NCBI GenBank assembly: GCA_006503535.1
Contig: QYRS01000014.1
Coordinates: forward strand, 620,001-684,000
From: Arthrinium phaeospermum
Taxonomy: Eukaryota > Ascomycota > Sordariomycetes > Amphisphaeriales > Apiosporaceae
Direction: 5' to 3'
DNA: 64,000 bases
Shown here piece after piece: positions 1 through 11,406 of the stretch. The translations under genes and the position numbers were made by a program. Numbering within the stretch: the first letter of the stretch is position 1; every line of letters begins with the position of its first letter. The notes under the pieces were generated by a model that saw only the letters and a list, made by a program, of their open reading frames with translations, did no database searches and was not told where the DNA came from.

Positions 1-180
1 GGCCGAGTCCATGCTGCTGCGACCACTCGAGGCGCTGTCGGCCAGCTTGTCCGGGTTGGGGCTGGCAAACTCGACCGTCGACTTCTTCTTGCTCAGCCTC
101 CTCCGCCTGTCCGGCTCTTTGCTTGATCGCAGCCCCAGCATGGCCAGCCAGCCGCCGCCCTTCTTCGCGGTGTCGGCCAT
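1..180 (-). CDS. 5' part of an unknown basic protein, cut by the window edge
   Basis: An open frame starts at the ATG complementary to 178-180 and runs 60 codons to the window edge without a stop. The N-terminus reads MADTAKKGGGWLAMLGL, followed by a strongly basic stretch (RSSKEPDRRRRLSKKKS) and a Ser-rich stretch. There is no signal peptide. The basic cluster could be a nuclear localisation or membrane-binding patch, but that is inference. I do not recognise the family. The short start and fungal codon use support a real first exon; the rest of the gene lies to the left of the window. Confidence 0.55.
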   Translation of the reverse strand, partial: MADTAKKGGGWLAMLGLRSSKEPDRRRRLSKKKSTVEFASPNPDKLADSASSGRSSMDSA

Positions 181-1007
181 GGCAAGAAGATGGACTTATA
201 CGCGTCGCTGCTGCGGTAGAATACGCCCCCTGAGGATGCGACGCTCCAAGGCTCCACTCGGGTGCTGGGGGCTAGAGCTGCAGGCCTAGCTGAATCAGAG
301 TTTGAGGCGGGCAAAAAAAGATACAGTGCAAACCTTGGTCAAAGCTTGGCATTTGTGGGGTGAAGATTCCAAAGCTCAGGGGCACAAAACGATGATTAAA
401 AGGGAGAATGGCGACGAGATGGAAGTAGAAAAAGAATCACTTAGGCTGATCGACCGAGAAAGACTGAAAACGCGGTCGTCATCGTGGAGTAACTAGTGCC
501 ACCGTTCGCACGTCCCACGCTCCTCCGCGTCATCCGAGATTGCGGTCGCCCCCCCAGCAGATCCATAATGCACGAGAGCCCCGGTAGTCCCCGGGTTCGG
601 CCTGGGACAAGTTCCCCATACTTCCTCCACGGGGGATGCCATGCGGTCGCGGATGCGTGTTCTTGCATCCCGCTTGCCCCGTGGCTGGACTTCTGGAGAA
701 TCTGCTCTGCTCGCTGAATCTGCCAATTGGGGGAAAGTGGGGCATAGGGGATGAGTTAGGTGGGGCCATCAATAAAATTAGTTATGTCCGATATCAGCAA
801 AGCTCGCTTGACGATACCATTGACAAGATGCAAACGCGATGTGATGGGCTCATGTAGCAACGGGAGATGTCGAAAACTTGAGTTTCTAACGGGTATCAAT
901 CAATATATCTCAAATACATGTGTATATCAACTCAATATGGTCCGATGCTTCAGGCCAAGTCCAAATGTCAGACCCAATATCAGTAAGTAATTACCCATCA
1001 TGTGATC
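181..1007. other. Intergenic, no convincing gene
   Basis: About 0.8 kb between the divergently placed partial gene on the left and the 3' end of the RNase H-fold gene. It carries only short overlapping frames with no family signature. The part nearest 181 should hold the promoter of the partial gene. Confidence 0.5.
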
Positions 1008-2831
1008 CTACATCGACCTGGACTCCCGGCCCAACCCACGGAACCGTTTGCCAGCGCGGCGAATCGTCGCGACCAGGACATCCCGCTTTCGCTGTTTCTC
1101 CGGCTTGGGTTTCGATTCTGTCACTTCATCCTTGTCCACCAGTGTAGTGGTGGCGACGTGTGAAGCTTTCTTCAGCTCTTCCACCGCCTCCAAGAGCTTC
1201 AAAGCCGTCTCCTCGTCCTGCCGCCGCTGTTTTTTGCGCTGCTTCATGGACTCTTTCTTGAAGTCCGCAATCATTTCGTATACGTCCGAAAGGGAAGGAG
1301 GAGTTGGGTGCTCGCCTTCGTCGGACACCTGGGGCTGACCCTCAGGGTTGGGACACTGCACAGCCGGTAGTTCTTCACTAGTCTTCGAGAGCTTCTCTTG
1401 CGCCTTGCTTGCTTCCATGACAGACTCGATATAATCCGTTTCCACGCTTGATTCGTCTGTTTCGGATGGACACCTGTCTGTGATGCTTTTGGTGCTCGTG
1501 GATGATTCGTCTTTCGAATATGCGGCAGTGTCGCGTTGTCGCCAAATTTGCAACGCCTTCTTCATCTCATCCATGTCGGCCACTTCGTGTTTGGTGCCTG
1601 TGATTGGCAGTCGGTATCCCGAGAAGTACAATTTAGCCGCGGGGAATGCTTCGGTGGCGAGTTTGTCTGCACGGTCGTTGCCCACGATCTTGGAATGGCT
1701 CTTGATGCAGTGAAACTCGAGATGGACCTCCAACTTGATGACATGAAGGTATTCCCCCAGCTTTTGGAGGTTGGCTCTCAGCTGGTCCACCGTCGAGTCG
1801 CGTCCCGTGAAGGGCCCCTGTTCCCGCATGGCCAAGAGCATCTTGTCGAGAATGCCGAAGCAGTAGTCGGAGTCGCTGAAGAGCAACACCAGGAGCCGAG
1901 GACTGGCGCGGCCCTTTTTGGCGGGGCCCTTGTAATAGGCGCGCACCCTCCGCTCCAGCGTCGCCAGCGCCTCCGCCACCGCCACGACCTCGGCCTCGAT
2001 GGCCCCGTGGACGCCGAGGATGCCGTACGAGTCGTCGTGCCACGGCGCATCCGCGCCGCCACCGCGGTACAGAAGCTGGTACGTGACCGCGGCCGTCCGC
2101 GGCATCTTGCGGTAGCCGGGGCGCTTGGCGCTGGCGTCCGTGTACATGACGATGCGGTCCCCCAGCTCGGCCATCCGCGCCGCGTTCTTCGCGAGGTGGC
2201 GGGAACGCTCGCCGTCATGGCAAAATACCTTCATCCTGTCGTATGGTGATTCTTCCACTGGCAACGGCGCCGGATCTACCACGGGCGAAGGTTCACAACT
2301 CGGTGGCTCTGTGCGTGGGTCGCATCTGGGTTCTGGTGGCAACAGCTTCGAGGGAGCGGCGACTGGGGTCTCTGATATTCGCATCGCCGGTTGGGCATTT
2401 TGCTTATGGTTGCCGCCGGGGTGGAAGTTGAATTCAAATGGTTGTTTTTGAGGCGTTGGTCCAAACAGCAGTGCGAGCTTTTCTGATTGGCTCAGCTCCT
2501 TGGTCACCTCTGGAGTAGGAACTTCAACGGAGGTTGTAGGGGCACAGTTACCTGTTTCGGTCTCGCAATCCACGGCAATTGTCGAAGGACAAGTCGCCGT
2601 GGCAAACGGCAGAGGATCCGCATCTTGGGCGGTATCATGGCCTAATGGCTCTTGGGTTACGAGGACGCCCGCGGGCCACGCTTGACGGGTCGCGAGAAAG
2701 CCGTCATACTTAAAGGATGGCCAGTTGGCCAGGCCGAGACAGGTCATGTGCCTGGACGACAAAGGGTTCGATGCCGTTACCGTTTGGTGCTGCGGCATCA
2801 AAGGATGGACGGTCTCTTGAGGGGTATCCAT
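1008..2831 (-). CDS. RNase H-fold domain protein, 607 aa
   Basis: Single-exon gene. Residues 1-200 are low-complexity, rich in Pro, Thr and Glu. Residues about 225-400 form a ribonuclease H-like domain: first strand IVMYTDAS with D232, a helix with E279/E281 (GAIEAEVVAVAEAL), strand LLVLLFSDSDY with D320 and D322, and the last motif GNDRADKLA with D389. This is the D-E-D-D order of RNase HI. Residues about 515-560 are charged and helical, probably a coiled coil, and the C-terminus is very basic. RNase HI cleaves RNA in RNA:DNA hybrids; whether this protein does is not shown. There is no reverse transcriptase or integrase next to it, so it is either a host gene of the fungal RNase H-like family or one co-opted from a retroelement. 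The ATG at 2831 is the first in frame. Confidence 0.8.
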   Translation of the reverse strand: MDTPQETVHPLMPQHQTVTASNPLSSRHMTCLGLANWPSFKYDGFLATRQAWPAGVLVTQEPLGHDTAQDADPLPFATATCPSTIAVDCETETGNCAPTTSVEVPTPEVTKELSQSEKLALLFGPTPQKQPFEFNFHPGGNHKQNAQPAMRISETPVAAPSKLLPPEPRCDPRTEPPSCEPSPVVDPAPLPVEESPYDRMKVFCHDGERSRHLAKNAARMAELGDRIVMYTDASAKRPGYRKMPRTAAVTYQLLYRGGGADAPWHDDSYGILGVHGAIEAEVVAVAEALATLERRVRAYYKGPAKKGRASPRLLVLLFSDSDYCFGILDKMLLAMREQGPFTGRDSTVDQLRANLQKLGEYLHVIKLEVHLEFHCIKSHSKIVGNDRADKLATEAFPAAKLYFSGYRLPITGTKHEVADMDEMKKALQIWRQRDTAAYSKDESSTSTKSITDRCPSETDESSVETDYIESVMEASKAQEKLSKTSEELPAVQCPNPEGQPQVSDEGEHPTPPSLSDVYEMIADFKKESMKQRKKQRRQDEETALKLLEAVEELKKASHVATTTLVDKDEVTESKPKPEKQRKRDVLVATIRRAGKRFRGLGRESRSM

Positions 2832-3152
2832 TGTTGGTTCGTTTGGTATATTATAAGGCTAAAAAATGGGAAAGGAGAATCTGTAGCTCCTGATGTCTCA
2901 TGAGCGGAAGTATGGGCGTCAACAGTGATGGAAAGTCGGGTCTTTCTTTATTCTGTAGATATAACCTTGCAAGACCTTTCTCCGGTGAGATGAGGAATGA
3001 CAGCGGAGATGGCTTGAATGCTCTCCGCGGGTCCTTGGATGCTGAGTGGATTAAGGTTCGCAGTGATCTTGGGTAAGTACAGTATAACAGATAATAACCC
3101 AAATAAACTTCATTTTTCCCCCACGCTGCTCAGTACCCGATGCCAAGTCATT
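2832..3152. other. Short intergenic region
   Basis: 320 nt between two minus-strand genes. It should contain the promoter of the RNase H-fold gene and the 3' end of the 2EXR-like gene. No other structure seen. Confidence 0.5.
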
Positions 3153-4259
3153 TCACCACAGCACCAAGTCATAGGGGCCGTCCGCAGTCATGGCCGCCTC
3201 TTCTTCCGCCTCTTGAACCTTGGCATAATCGCCAGCCCGAACCAGTTCCCTCAACCCATCCGAAGCTGCCTTTACCTGCTCCTCGTCCAGTGGTCCCTCT
3301 TCTTGAAAGTAATAGTCGATGCACCTCAACACCCTGTCGTTGTCGTCGGGTACGGCGAACGAACCCTCCCCGCGGCAAGCCTTGAAAGTCCAGTACTTCT
3401 CTGCCCTGTAGCAGCGGTCCTCGCTTTCCTCCCAGCCAGCTTCGACACGATCGTTCAGGCCGTCCCGAACCGTGACTCCCATCTCCCGGAACCGGTCCCA
3501 GTGATCCTTCGGGCAATACTCCTCCTCGACGTACAGATCCACGCCCCAGCCGGGCCGGCCGCGGAACCGGGTGCGGATCGACTCCTCCCAAGACGGAGCG
3601 TAGGCGTCAAATTCCTTCACGTGCCCCGACGTGTCGCCGTCTGCGCGCCGGCGCCCCGTAAAGGCGTGATGGGCCGCCCGGATATCCACCCGCACCTCCC
3701 GGAACCCGTCGGCCCGCAAGAGCGACGCGACCAGGTCCGGGCCGTGGGCGGCCTCCCACGCGCTCAGCCCCGCGCTCATGCCGTCCTCGAGCACGAGCAG
3801 GTCCAGCTCGAGACCCGGGAACAGGCCCAGCAGGGCGCCGACGTGGTACCCGCGGACCTCGCGCTCGAGGTCGGGCTCGCAGTCGGACCCGGCCTCCCAC
3901 TCCGCGTTCTGGTCCTCGTCCGCGACGTGGTCCGGTAGGTTGAGGCAGACGATGCTGTAGCAGACGTTCAGGTACTTGAGCTGCCGGATCTGCGCCGGGT
4001 TCAGGGACATGAGGCAGCGTAGCATGTCCGAGGCGTCGCTGCAGCAGATGGTGACATGGCGTAGGACCAGGGGAGAGGCTTCGGCGTGGATTTGGCGGCA
4101 GACGTGCAGGAGGGCTAGCCGCGGGTCCAGCTGCTTCTTTTCTTCGTCGGGGCGGGTTTCTGGGTTGTTGCGGTCAAAGACGAGTTCCCGAAACAGGGAT
4201 ACGTAGATCAGATTGCGGATCTCCCGCGGAAGGCGCAGAAAAGGCAAGGGTGAAGTCAT
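3153..4259 (-). CDS. 2EXR/F-box-like fungal protein, 368 aa
   Basis: Single exon. The N-terminus FLRLPREIRNLIYVSLF, followed about 35 residues later by LLHVCRQIHAEASPLVL, is the signature of the fungal 2EXR family (F-box-like), which is abundant in Pezizomycotina. F-box-like proteins are often adaptors of SCF ubiquitin ligases, but most 2EXR proteins have no assigned role. The middle is acidic (residues about 110-135). The C-terminal half holds conserved-looking aromatic stretches (WGVDLYVEEEYCPKDHW, YRAEKYWTFKACRG) and ends in an acidic helix with many Glu and Ala. No signal peptide or membrane segment. The start codon at 4259 is directly upstream of the motif, as usual in this family. Confidence 0.75.
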   Translation of the reverse strand: MTSPLPFLRLPREIRNLIYVSLFRELVFDRNNPETRPDEEKKQLDPRLALLHVCRQIHAEASPLVLRHVTICCSDASDMLRCLMSLNPAQIRQLKYLNVCYSIVCLNLPDHVADEDQNAEWEAGSDCEPDLEREVRGYHVGALLGLFPGLELDLLVLEDGMSAGLSAWEAAHGPDLVASLLRADGFREVRVDIRAAHHAFTGRRRADGDTSGHVKEFDAYAPSWEESIRTRFRGRPGWGVDLYVEEEYCPKDHWDRFREMGVTVRDGLNDRVEAGWEESEDRCYRAEKYWTFKACRGEGSFAVPDDNDRVLRCIDYYFQEEGPLDEEQVKAASDGLRELVRAGDYAKVQEAEEEAAMTADGPYDLVLW

Positions 4260-4496
4260 TATGGGCTGTTTTGGTTATTTCTTTGAAAAGTGGTTATCTA
4301 CTCACAATATCAATCGCCTGAGACCGATGCCTAAATAGCCCCACGGCGGAAATGAGGCGGCGCATGCTGCCAAGGCCGGAATCGTGCCGGCCCGATCCCT
4401 AGACTTGTTATGTAGCACGACATAGCCCCTGTCGGACCTTCAACGAAACTCCTACGCTATACAGCAAGCCTTTGTGAAAACAAACCGAGCAAGTCT

Positions 4497-7400
4497 CTAA
4501 ACATCCTTTACAATCGAGTCCAGTTCGCAAAACAATTGGTCGATCCTATCTTCCATGGTATCCTCCACCGTTTTGTCGATACAGACTGTCTCGTCTTCGG
4601 CTTCACTTTCCCACACCACCCCGATCGTCTCTGCACTCCGTCGTTCTTCCTCTGCCATCTGATTGTTTTCCAATTCTTCCAGCACTGCATTCGCGTAGTG
4701 TTCCCAGTAGTCCTCCCAACAAGCTCGAATTTGCGCCGGATCGCCAGCGATATGGCCAATCCTTCGCGCAAGCTCGTTGACCATCTCGTCGAGTACGCTA
4801 AGAAGTGCGGACTCTTCTTGTTGAATTTCCTCGACCTCATCCGGATCTTTGACCACATACGGCTGTCCTATCCGCACAATATCACATGCATAGCAGCATG
4901 TATGCGTAAGATCCAGAGACTCAAAGCAAGTGTATCTCGCGGCAGTCAGGTACAACGACATGATGATGCTCAAAGGGAAGTCCTGGGATATTTTCATTAT
5001 ATCCATCTTTGCCATATCCCAATGGTCTTGGTCATACCCCTTGAGCATGTAGATAAACGGTGTGCAACCTTCCGTAGAGCACTGGCATGAGCAGGAATCG
5101 GTCAAGCTGATTGGCAGGATCCTGGCAATGGTCGATGCTGCCACGTACTCGTGGACATTGTCCATGTGGGTTCCCAAGTTCCACATTGCGTAGTGAGCAC
5201 TGGATATGCCAGACGTCTCAGACTGGCTGTTCCCCAAAGGCCATATTCGACGTTCCAAATCGGCACCCATCTGTATCAGCCAGTAGATGTACTCCGGTTC
5301 TGTACTCCTTATAAGAGGCGGTGCGCCATATTTGCTGTCAAAGTCAAAGTCTCGAAAGCCCATCTGGAACAACAAGTCTGCGAGCTGGGCGTTCTGTGGG
5401 ATGATCTGATAAACACATGTGGTGTCATATGCGGTGAGGACAAGGTCCACTGGAACTTTAATGCCATTGTTTAGTAGCGCCTTGTAGATTCTCGACGCAT
5501 GCAGGTCCAAGACCGAAGTATCTTGCATCAGCCCCAAACATCCCCCGATAGCCCATTTGTTACGAAGCGCGATGTGATGGAGCTGCTCTCGTTGTACTTT
5601 TAGATGGCTGAAGAAAATCCTCCATGACCTGGCTGACGCGAAGTAATGCTTGAAAACTTGGAGGTCGCGGCGAACCAAGACCGCGCCAATGCCGAGAAGC
5701 ATGGTTAGGGAGTCGGAACAACTGCATTCGGTGCACTCGGGGAAGACTGACGAGTTGCAACAAAACTGACTGGTCATTTCCAAAGCCGACTTGAATATAC
5801 TGTGTCCCTGCTTGTCTACTTCTTCTAGCCGATTAGCTCTGTTGACCGCATTAAGGATGAATGGAAATGACGGTAACGAGTTGCAGAACACGGCCATGTG
5901 TAAGGGTGTATGGCCAAATAAGTCTTCCTCCGCAATGGCCATCGGATCGCGTTCTAGTAAAAGCTGAGCACCACGTTTGTCGCCCTGCAATACTAGGGTG
6001 CTTAGGGACTCACACCCCCATGCTGTCAACGCCAGTCAGTTTCTGAATCCTAGCCAAGCCATCATAGAGTACAGACCTTCGGCCAATGGTATCGACTTTC
6101 CTCGCCATGTCTGCAATTTGGGCGACAGTGATAGACAAGAAATCGACTTATTCAGTGACATTGGCATGCCTTCTATATCAGCTTCCGCTATCAACGTGAC
6201 GGCTTCATATTCTTGGGAATCGAGCATGAAGCGTCCACATGGATAGACAGGCGCCACGCTATTTGACAATAATTTAGCTCTGCCTTACTAAAACATGGGA
6301 ATGCGTTTCTTACTTTCCCCATATGTTGTATGAAATAGGTGGTACGCCTTTGTCTAATAACATTTGCACAATCTCGGGAAATAATGAACCTTGCTGACAG
6401 TTCGTGAAGTAACTTTAAGTCTTAGTTAGCTAATTGCAATTGCTCAATCAAAGATTGTGTGTTAAGTATCTCACCTGTACGCAATAAAAGCTTTGTGCAT
6501 CAGAGATTGGTTAGATGCATCTACCGCTAATGGAGATGTTCTTCCATTATTGAATAGCCAGAGGAGTTTCCTCATCCCCCTTTGATGGAGAACATTGATA
6601 CGCTCGAGTGGTATATCCTTCTGTTCAAACCAGGCTATTTCTCTTATAATTCTTATAGCTCTAGCAAGCGTATCAAGGACCCGAAAAGCCGGGTCTTCTC
6701 TTGCGTCGACTGTTGGGTAGTACCGAAAACCTGGACTGACGCTCCAGCCTCCAGCCCCAGAAGTCATGCTAAACGTGAAATCAATAGCGCCTTTGATGGC
6801 TCGCATTAGACCAGTGTAACGCAAGCCGTAATGGCGGTCCTCTTCGGGAGCTATCGTTTTGGAAAGCGGACAGTACTGAGAATGGCCCCTCACTGTCGCT
6901 TTTCGGTACATGTAAAGAGAGCCCAGGTGAGAGTACTCGAGGCTCATCTTCGTCTGCAGTCTACCATCACATATACACGAGGCTGTGGTCTTCGAGTTCC
7001 ATGCCAGTGTACTACCTCGGCGAGAGTTTGATTTTCCTGCATTATTCCACATTGGCTGGGTGTCGATTATGCCATTGGCAGTAGCCTCGAGACCACCATG
7101 AGGTGGAATAATCTTGCATAATTCTCCGAATGCAGCCGGTTTGGCAGCAAAGCAAGCGACTGTCTTGGCTGGAAGTGTCTAAAGGTCTCAATTGTGAGTT
7201 GCTATTCAGGCGGTGATCGGTGAAAAACTTACATCGTCGTCTGGCAAGCCATCATCGGCACGGTTTGCAAGGATAAAGGCATGTATCGCCTGCACCGTAG
7301 TCTGGATGTCGGCCACCTTGTCTGCGAGATTTGACGTTTGTACATGAACCCTCTCGAAATGGTTTTCTTGAACGTTGACCAACGAGTTTGACGTGTATTG

Positions 7401-8000
7401 CACACAGGCGATCTGGTTCGATAGCTGTCTAGTGTTATCAACCATACGCTGTGTGCTCGCTTGGTGGTGGGCAAGCTGCTGGTCTCGGATCGACGTGATA
7501 CCGGATTCCAGACCAGGGACCCGACCTTGAATATCCGCAACCGACTCATGGATGCCCACAACTGTCGAAAGTTCTAGCCCCTCAGCGGCAAGCTGCAATG
7601 CGGAGTTCATCTGACCCAGACGTGCAGAGAGCTGCTGGACCTTAGGTCGGTCGAAGACGTAGAGATATCTGCCGTTCTTGAACCTTGATCTCAAGGTGTT
7701 TGCATTAGGGCTTGTCAGTTGCGTCACGAAGTCTTCCAGAGTATCGAGACTGTCGTTGCAGTTCTTCAGGCTTTCTTTTGCTGCAGCAGATGCGTCAGGC
7801 GACACTTGTTCCAGCTTTTCGGCGGCCTTATCGATGATGGCGAAGTTGTTTCGCAGAGCTTGATTCTGCCGCTCGGCCAAGCTCAACTCCTCATTCCGGG
7901 ACTCCACGGCGTCCAGATACTTGCTGATCCCGGTGGTGACCTGGATGCCGAGCGAAGCGAGCCCGGCTACCGAGGCAGCCAGTGACAGGGGGTCTGCCAT
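4497..8000 (-). CDS. PigL-N (STAND N-terminal) ankyrin-repeat protein, five exons, 1,092 aa
   Basis: Exons (minus strand) 8000-7233, 7178-6475, 6412-6314, 6258-6077 and 6022-4497 join in frame to 1,093 codons including the stop; donors are GTAAGT, GTGAGA, GTAAGA and GTCTGT, acceptors all AG. Exon 1 encodes MADPLSLAASVAGLASLGIQ, the typical start of the fungal N-terminal domain of STAND proteins (PigL_N), a helical domain of about 200 residues with heptad-like stretches. Exon 2 holds GHSQYCPLSK, a motif I associate with this PigL_N-ankyrin family. Exons 3-5 contain ankyrin-type helices (LFPEIVQMLLDKGVPP; GDKRGAQLLLERDP; DLFGHTPLHMAVF). The C-terminal 300 residues are acidic and Glu-rich. Such proteins are thought to act in fungal self/non-self recognition or signalling; no nucleotide-binding P-loop is visible, so the function is inferred. 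The intron between exons 3 and 4 (55 nt) could also end 21 nt earlier, giving a 34-nt intron, which I consider too short. Confidence 0.75.
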
Positions 8001-9752
8001 AGCGGAAGGACTGTGGAAGAAGAAAGTTTAGGTGAAGCAGTCGCATTCGCATCGATTCTGTTCAGTTTGGAAAGGAAGTTAGAAGATATTTTGGGAAAGA
8101 AGAACGAGGGGAGGGGAAATTTCGTGCCCGTGACACGGACTCAGCCTGCGAAAACGCCCGGGGCTGAGCACAACAACTCTCATTGGAAGATAAAGCAAAC
8201 GCAATGCAGGCGGATTAGGCAGTAAAGCCGCATTGTATCGTGGAAACTATTGGAAATTTCTAACATGTATGCCCTTGTCAGTTTCAAATAATTCATTGCG
8301 TGGCTCAACAGTGTTGGGCTGGGGTAGTGAAGCGGCCATCAAAACATATAACAACAACATAGCCAGCCGCACGTGGGCCAGTTCCTTATTAGTCCTACAA
8401 ATCTATATATAGAATTATTCTTTATATCCATTCGCAAATCTTAGCGACAAGTCGAATTGTCTCACAGCCTGGTTCTCAGGTGTTCCCCAGACCCCTGAAC
8501 CACACCTTTCCCAACGAACGACTTTCTATTGCGGTCCAAAGCTGCTCACTACCCTGGCTGGTTCACCCAGGGCGATTATGAGGTTCCGTACTTCCTAGAT
8601 GATACATCGATGCCAGTCATTGGCACACGAGCCCGCGGCAATTTGCGACCATTGCATGTGGACTGTTCTGAGCCAGTAGTTATCTCTGATGTCATCCATC
8701 TACCTCCCATCAATCGGCTCTGACCAACCGAACTGACACTTCGCAGCTGTCAACTGTTCCTAGAAGTTACATGTCCCCAGAACTGACAGGCCTTTCGTCG
8801 GCAATGTCATTCTGAAAGTCCGCGCTTTTACTGATGGTGTCACTGGGGTCTGACAGCTGGCACGTCACGTCATGCCGTAAGCTGAAGTCTGTTTTGGCTT
8901 CCACCGGTCGCTGCACGTGACCCCCTAGCGTACCACACGGGCGGTCACTACGGTGTGCTGGATGACTTGGATGATCAAGCTCCCAGCTACGAAGAGATAA
9001 GCTTTGGCCGACCGAAAGGAAGGCGGCAGTCGGCAAGGGCGCTGGGAGATGCGACCTCATGTGATCAGACGAACACCATTGGTCGGAGGAGGGTGCACGC
9101 AAAGCGAAACTGCTCTCATGGATAATCGGAAAAGGAAGCTCGACTATGGATTTGTGAGGATGAGCAGTTCGATTCTTTTGGATGCGCGATAATACCGCAA
9201 ATCCACGCGCCCTAGTCTTGCTGCGATCTACGTCCAGGATGTTGATAAGGATTTTAAGCGAGCAGGGCATGGGAACGTTACGTTGGAGCAAGTCGGCAAT
9301 TGGTGGTGTACCTGCGTGAGCACGCGCGGGGACCCGAAAAAAAAAAGGTTGTCTCAGGGTGGTATTTTTCTTCCAGAACACCTGTTCATATGGTGTCTCT
9401 CCCTTTTGACTGTCTCGTGCCGCCTCCGCCCAACCAACACCAACGCATTCCTGACCAACGCTGCACCCCACTAACGGACATCATCAGATTCCCAACGGCA
9501 GCCAGCCAGCCACATCCCATCCATCGTTGGAGGACTAGAACTCGCAGGCTGTGTGAGATGTCTGAGGGACTACTTAAAGATGGCAGCCATGGCTGAGACA
9601 GAAGGCTTCTGGATTGTTTCCAGTTGCCAGGCCAGAAGGGAGCGAGTCTCGAGGAGATATTTCTCACATATCATAAATGATTCACTTTCGTGCACTTCTC
9701 TGAAGTCTCTACGCTCCTATTTCATCTCGTTCCGCAAAAACGAGGCGACAAC
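8001..9752. other. Divergent promoter region between the PigL-N/ankyrin gene and the chitinase
   Basis: About 1.75 kb. A TATATATA-like element lies near 8403-8410. A short plus-strand open stretch near 8535-8723 and a minus-strand 234-codon frame (8767-9471) have no family features and are probably chance. The last 200 nt before 9753 should be the chitinase promoter and 5' leader. Confidence 0.45.
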
Positions 9753-11406
9753 ATGCCGCTTCGTGCTACCTTTGTCCTACCCCTGGTGGTATTCCTGTCT
9801 CTTGCAGTGTCAGTGTCTGCCGGCTTCAATGCCAATGCAGAGACGAACATTGCAGTCTACTGGGGTCAGAACTCGTATGGACAGGCAAAGTCCCAGGAGC
9901 GCTTGAGCGTGTATTGTGCCAGTACGTAACGCTGACCATGGTCCATCTTGAGACGTTTACTGACAGAGAACAAACCAGACACCCAGATCAACATCATCCC
10001 CCTGGCTTTTTTGAACGGCATCAAGACTCCCATCACCGACTTTGCCAACGCCGGGGACAACTGCACCGTCTACGCGGGCACGCAGCTGCTAAACTGCCCC
10101 CAGCTCGAGTAAGTGGTTGCTCTCTGTGCAACAACGTATATATAGCTGACTAAGACCGACTCTAGGGAAGACATCAAGACCTGCCAGAGCAATGGCAAGA
10201 CCATCCTGCTCTCGCTAGGCGGCGCGACCTACACCGAGGGCGGCTTCAGCTCCGCCTCGGACGCGCAGGCCGCCGCCACCAACATCTGGAACCTGTTCGG
10301 CCCCAACACGGCCACGGCCAACCGGCCGTTCCGCAGCGCCGTCGTGGACGGCTTCGACTTCGACTTCGAGTCGTCCACGACCAACATGGCGCCCTTCGCG
10401 GCGCAGCTGCGCTCGCTCATGGACGCCGCCGGCGGGAAGCCGTACTACCTGTCGGCGGCGCCGCAGTGCCCCTACCCGGACATTGCCGACAACGACATCC
10501 TGGTCAACGTGCCGCTCGATTTCGTCATGATCCAGTTTTATAACAATTACTGCGGCGTCTCGTCTTTTCGCCCGGGTCTGGCGACGCAGAATAATTATAA
10601 CTTTGATACGTGGGATAACTGGGCTAAGCAGACGAGCAAGAATAAGAACGTCAAAGTTCTGATCGGTATCCCGGCTAACACGGGCGCGGGCGGCGGTTAT
10701 GTGCCGGCGGATTCGATTGCGCAGGTTGTTGCTTACTCGAAGCAGTATTCCAGCTTTGGCGGCATCATGGTTAGTTTTCCCTACATATTCCTGTGGATAA
10801 CGGTGGCGGCATAGGAATGGTTCTCGTTCGGGATTCGAACTTGATTCCCAATCTGGTACGAGAGTACGTTGATACGCTAACCTGTCTATGATCAAACAGA
10901 TGTGGGACATGAGCCAGCTCTACGCCAACAAAGGCTTCCTCGACACCGTCTACGCGGCTCTGACTTCCGGCGGCGGCGGTGGCGGTACGAGCCCAGCGCC
11001 GTACCCCACGACCACGCCGCCGCCGACGACGATGACGACCCGGACGACGGTAAGCCCATCTCCACCAACAACAAAGCCCGGTGATAATGTGCCGAGTTGC
11101 ACGGCGGGGACAGTGACCTCTACAGTTACTGCTACTGTCACTATGCCTGCTACCACGGTGTATGTCACTAAGACTGGCGCGCAGACCGACCCGGTGCCGA
11201 CGCCGACGGGCTCCCCGGGGGGCGGGCAGGTGCCACAGTGGGGACAGTAAGTCTTCTCTTTTTTACCGGATAGGTGGAATTGATGACCAGTACTGACGAG
11301 ATGTTCAATGACTAGGTGTGGCGGACGGGACTACACGGGTCCGACGCAGTGCAAGGCGCCGTATACTTGCGTCAGGGGAGGCGACTGGTGGTCGGACTGC
11401 CGATGA
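9753..11406 (+). CDS. Secreted GH18 chitinase with C-terminal CBM1, 450 aa
   Basis: Exons 9753-9921, 9967-10108, 10166-10769, 10900-11246 and 11316-11406 join in frame (451 codons with stop). Residues 1-23 are a signal peptide ending VSVSA|GF. The GH18 domain spans about 30-320: AVYWGQN, the SLGG strand (120-123) and the catalytic DGFDFDFE motif with D165, D168, D170 and acid E172. This enzyme class cleaves beta-1,4 links of chitin by substrate-assisted, retaining hydrolysis. A Gly stretch and a Thr/Pro linker (about 330-410) lead to a fungal CBM1 (QWGQCGGRDYTGPTQC... ending WWSDCR), which binds crystalline cellulose or chitin. The CBM1 is completed only by the short last exon. This layout matches class III/subgroup B fungal chitinases. 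GNA1, a chitin-precursor enzyme, is the next gene on the same strand. The first in-frame ATG at 9753 directly precedes the signal peptide. Confidence 0.92.

Noticed and set aside
1008..2831. Idea that the RNase H-fold gene is part of an intact retrotransposon
   Set aside because: No reverse transcriptase, integrase, gag or LTRs are seen around it.
6280..6313. 34-nt intron alternative in the PigL-N/ankyrin gene
   Set aside because: In frame, but shorter than typical fungal introns; the 55-nt alternative also fits and has a plausible branch site.
8767..9471. 234-codon minus frame in the divergent promoter region
   Set aside because: No signal peptide, domain or splice logic; composition looks random.
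10820..10850. tRNA T-arm-like word (reverse complement of GGGATTCGAAC) in chitinase intron 3
   Set aside because: The flanking bases do not form a T stem and no anticodon arm or acceptor stem could be built.
10215..10910. 231-codon minus frame opposite the chitinase
   Set aside because: Antisense to the GH18 catalytic exon; no independent features.
11050..11100. GTAAGC donor-like site inside the chitinase Thr/Pro linker
   Set aside because: Reading through keeps the frame to the CBM1; no intron is needed.
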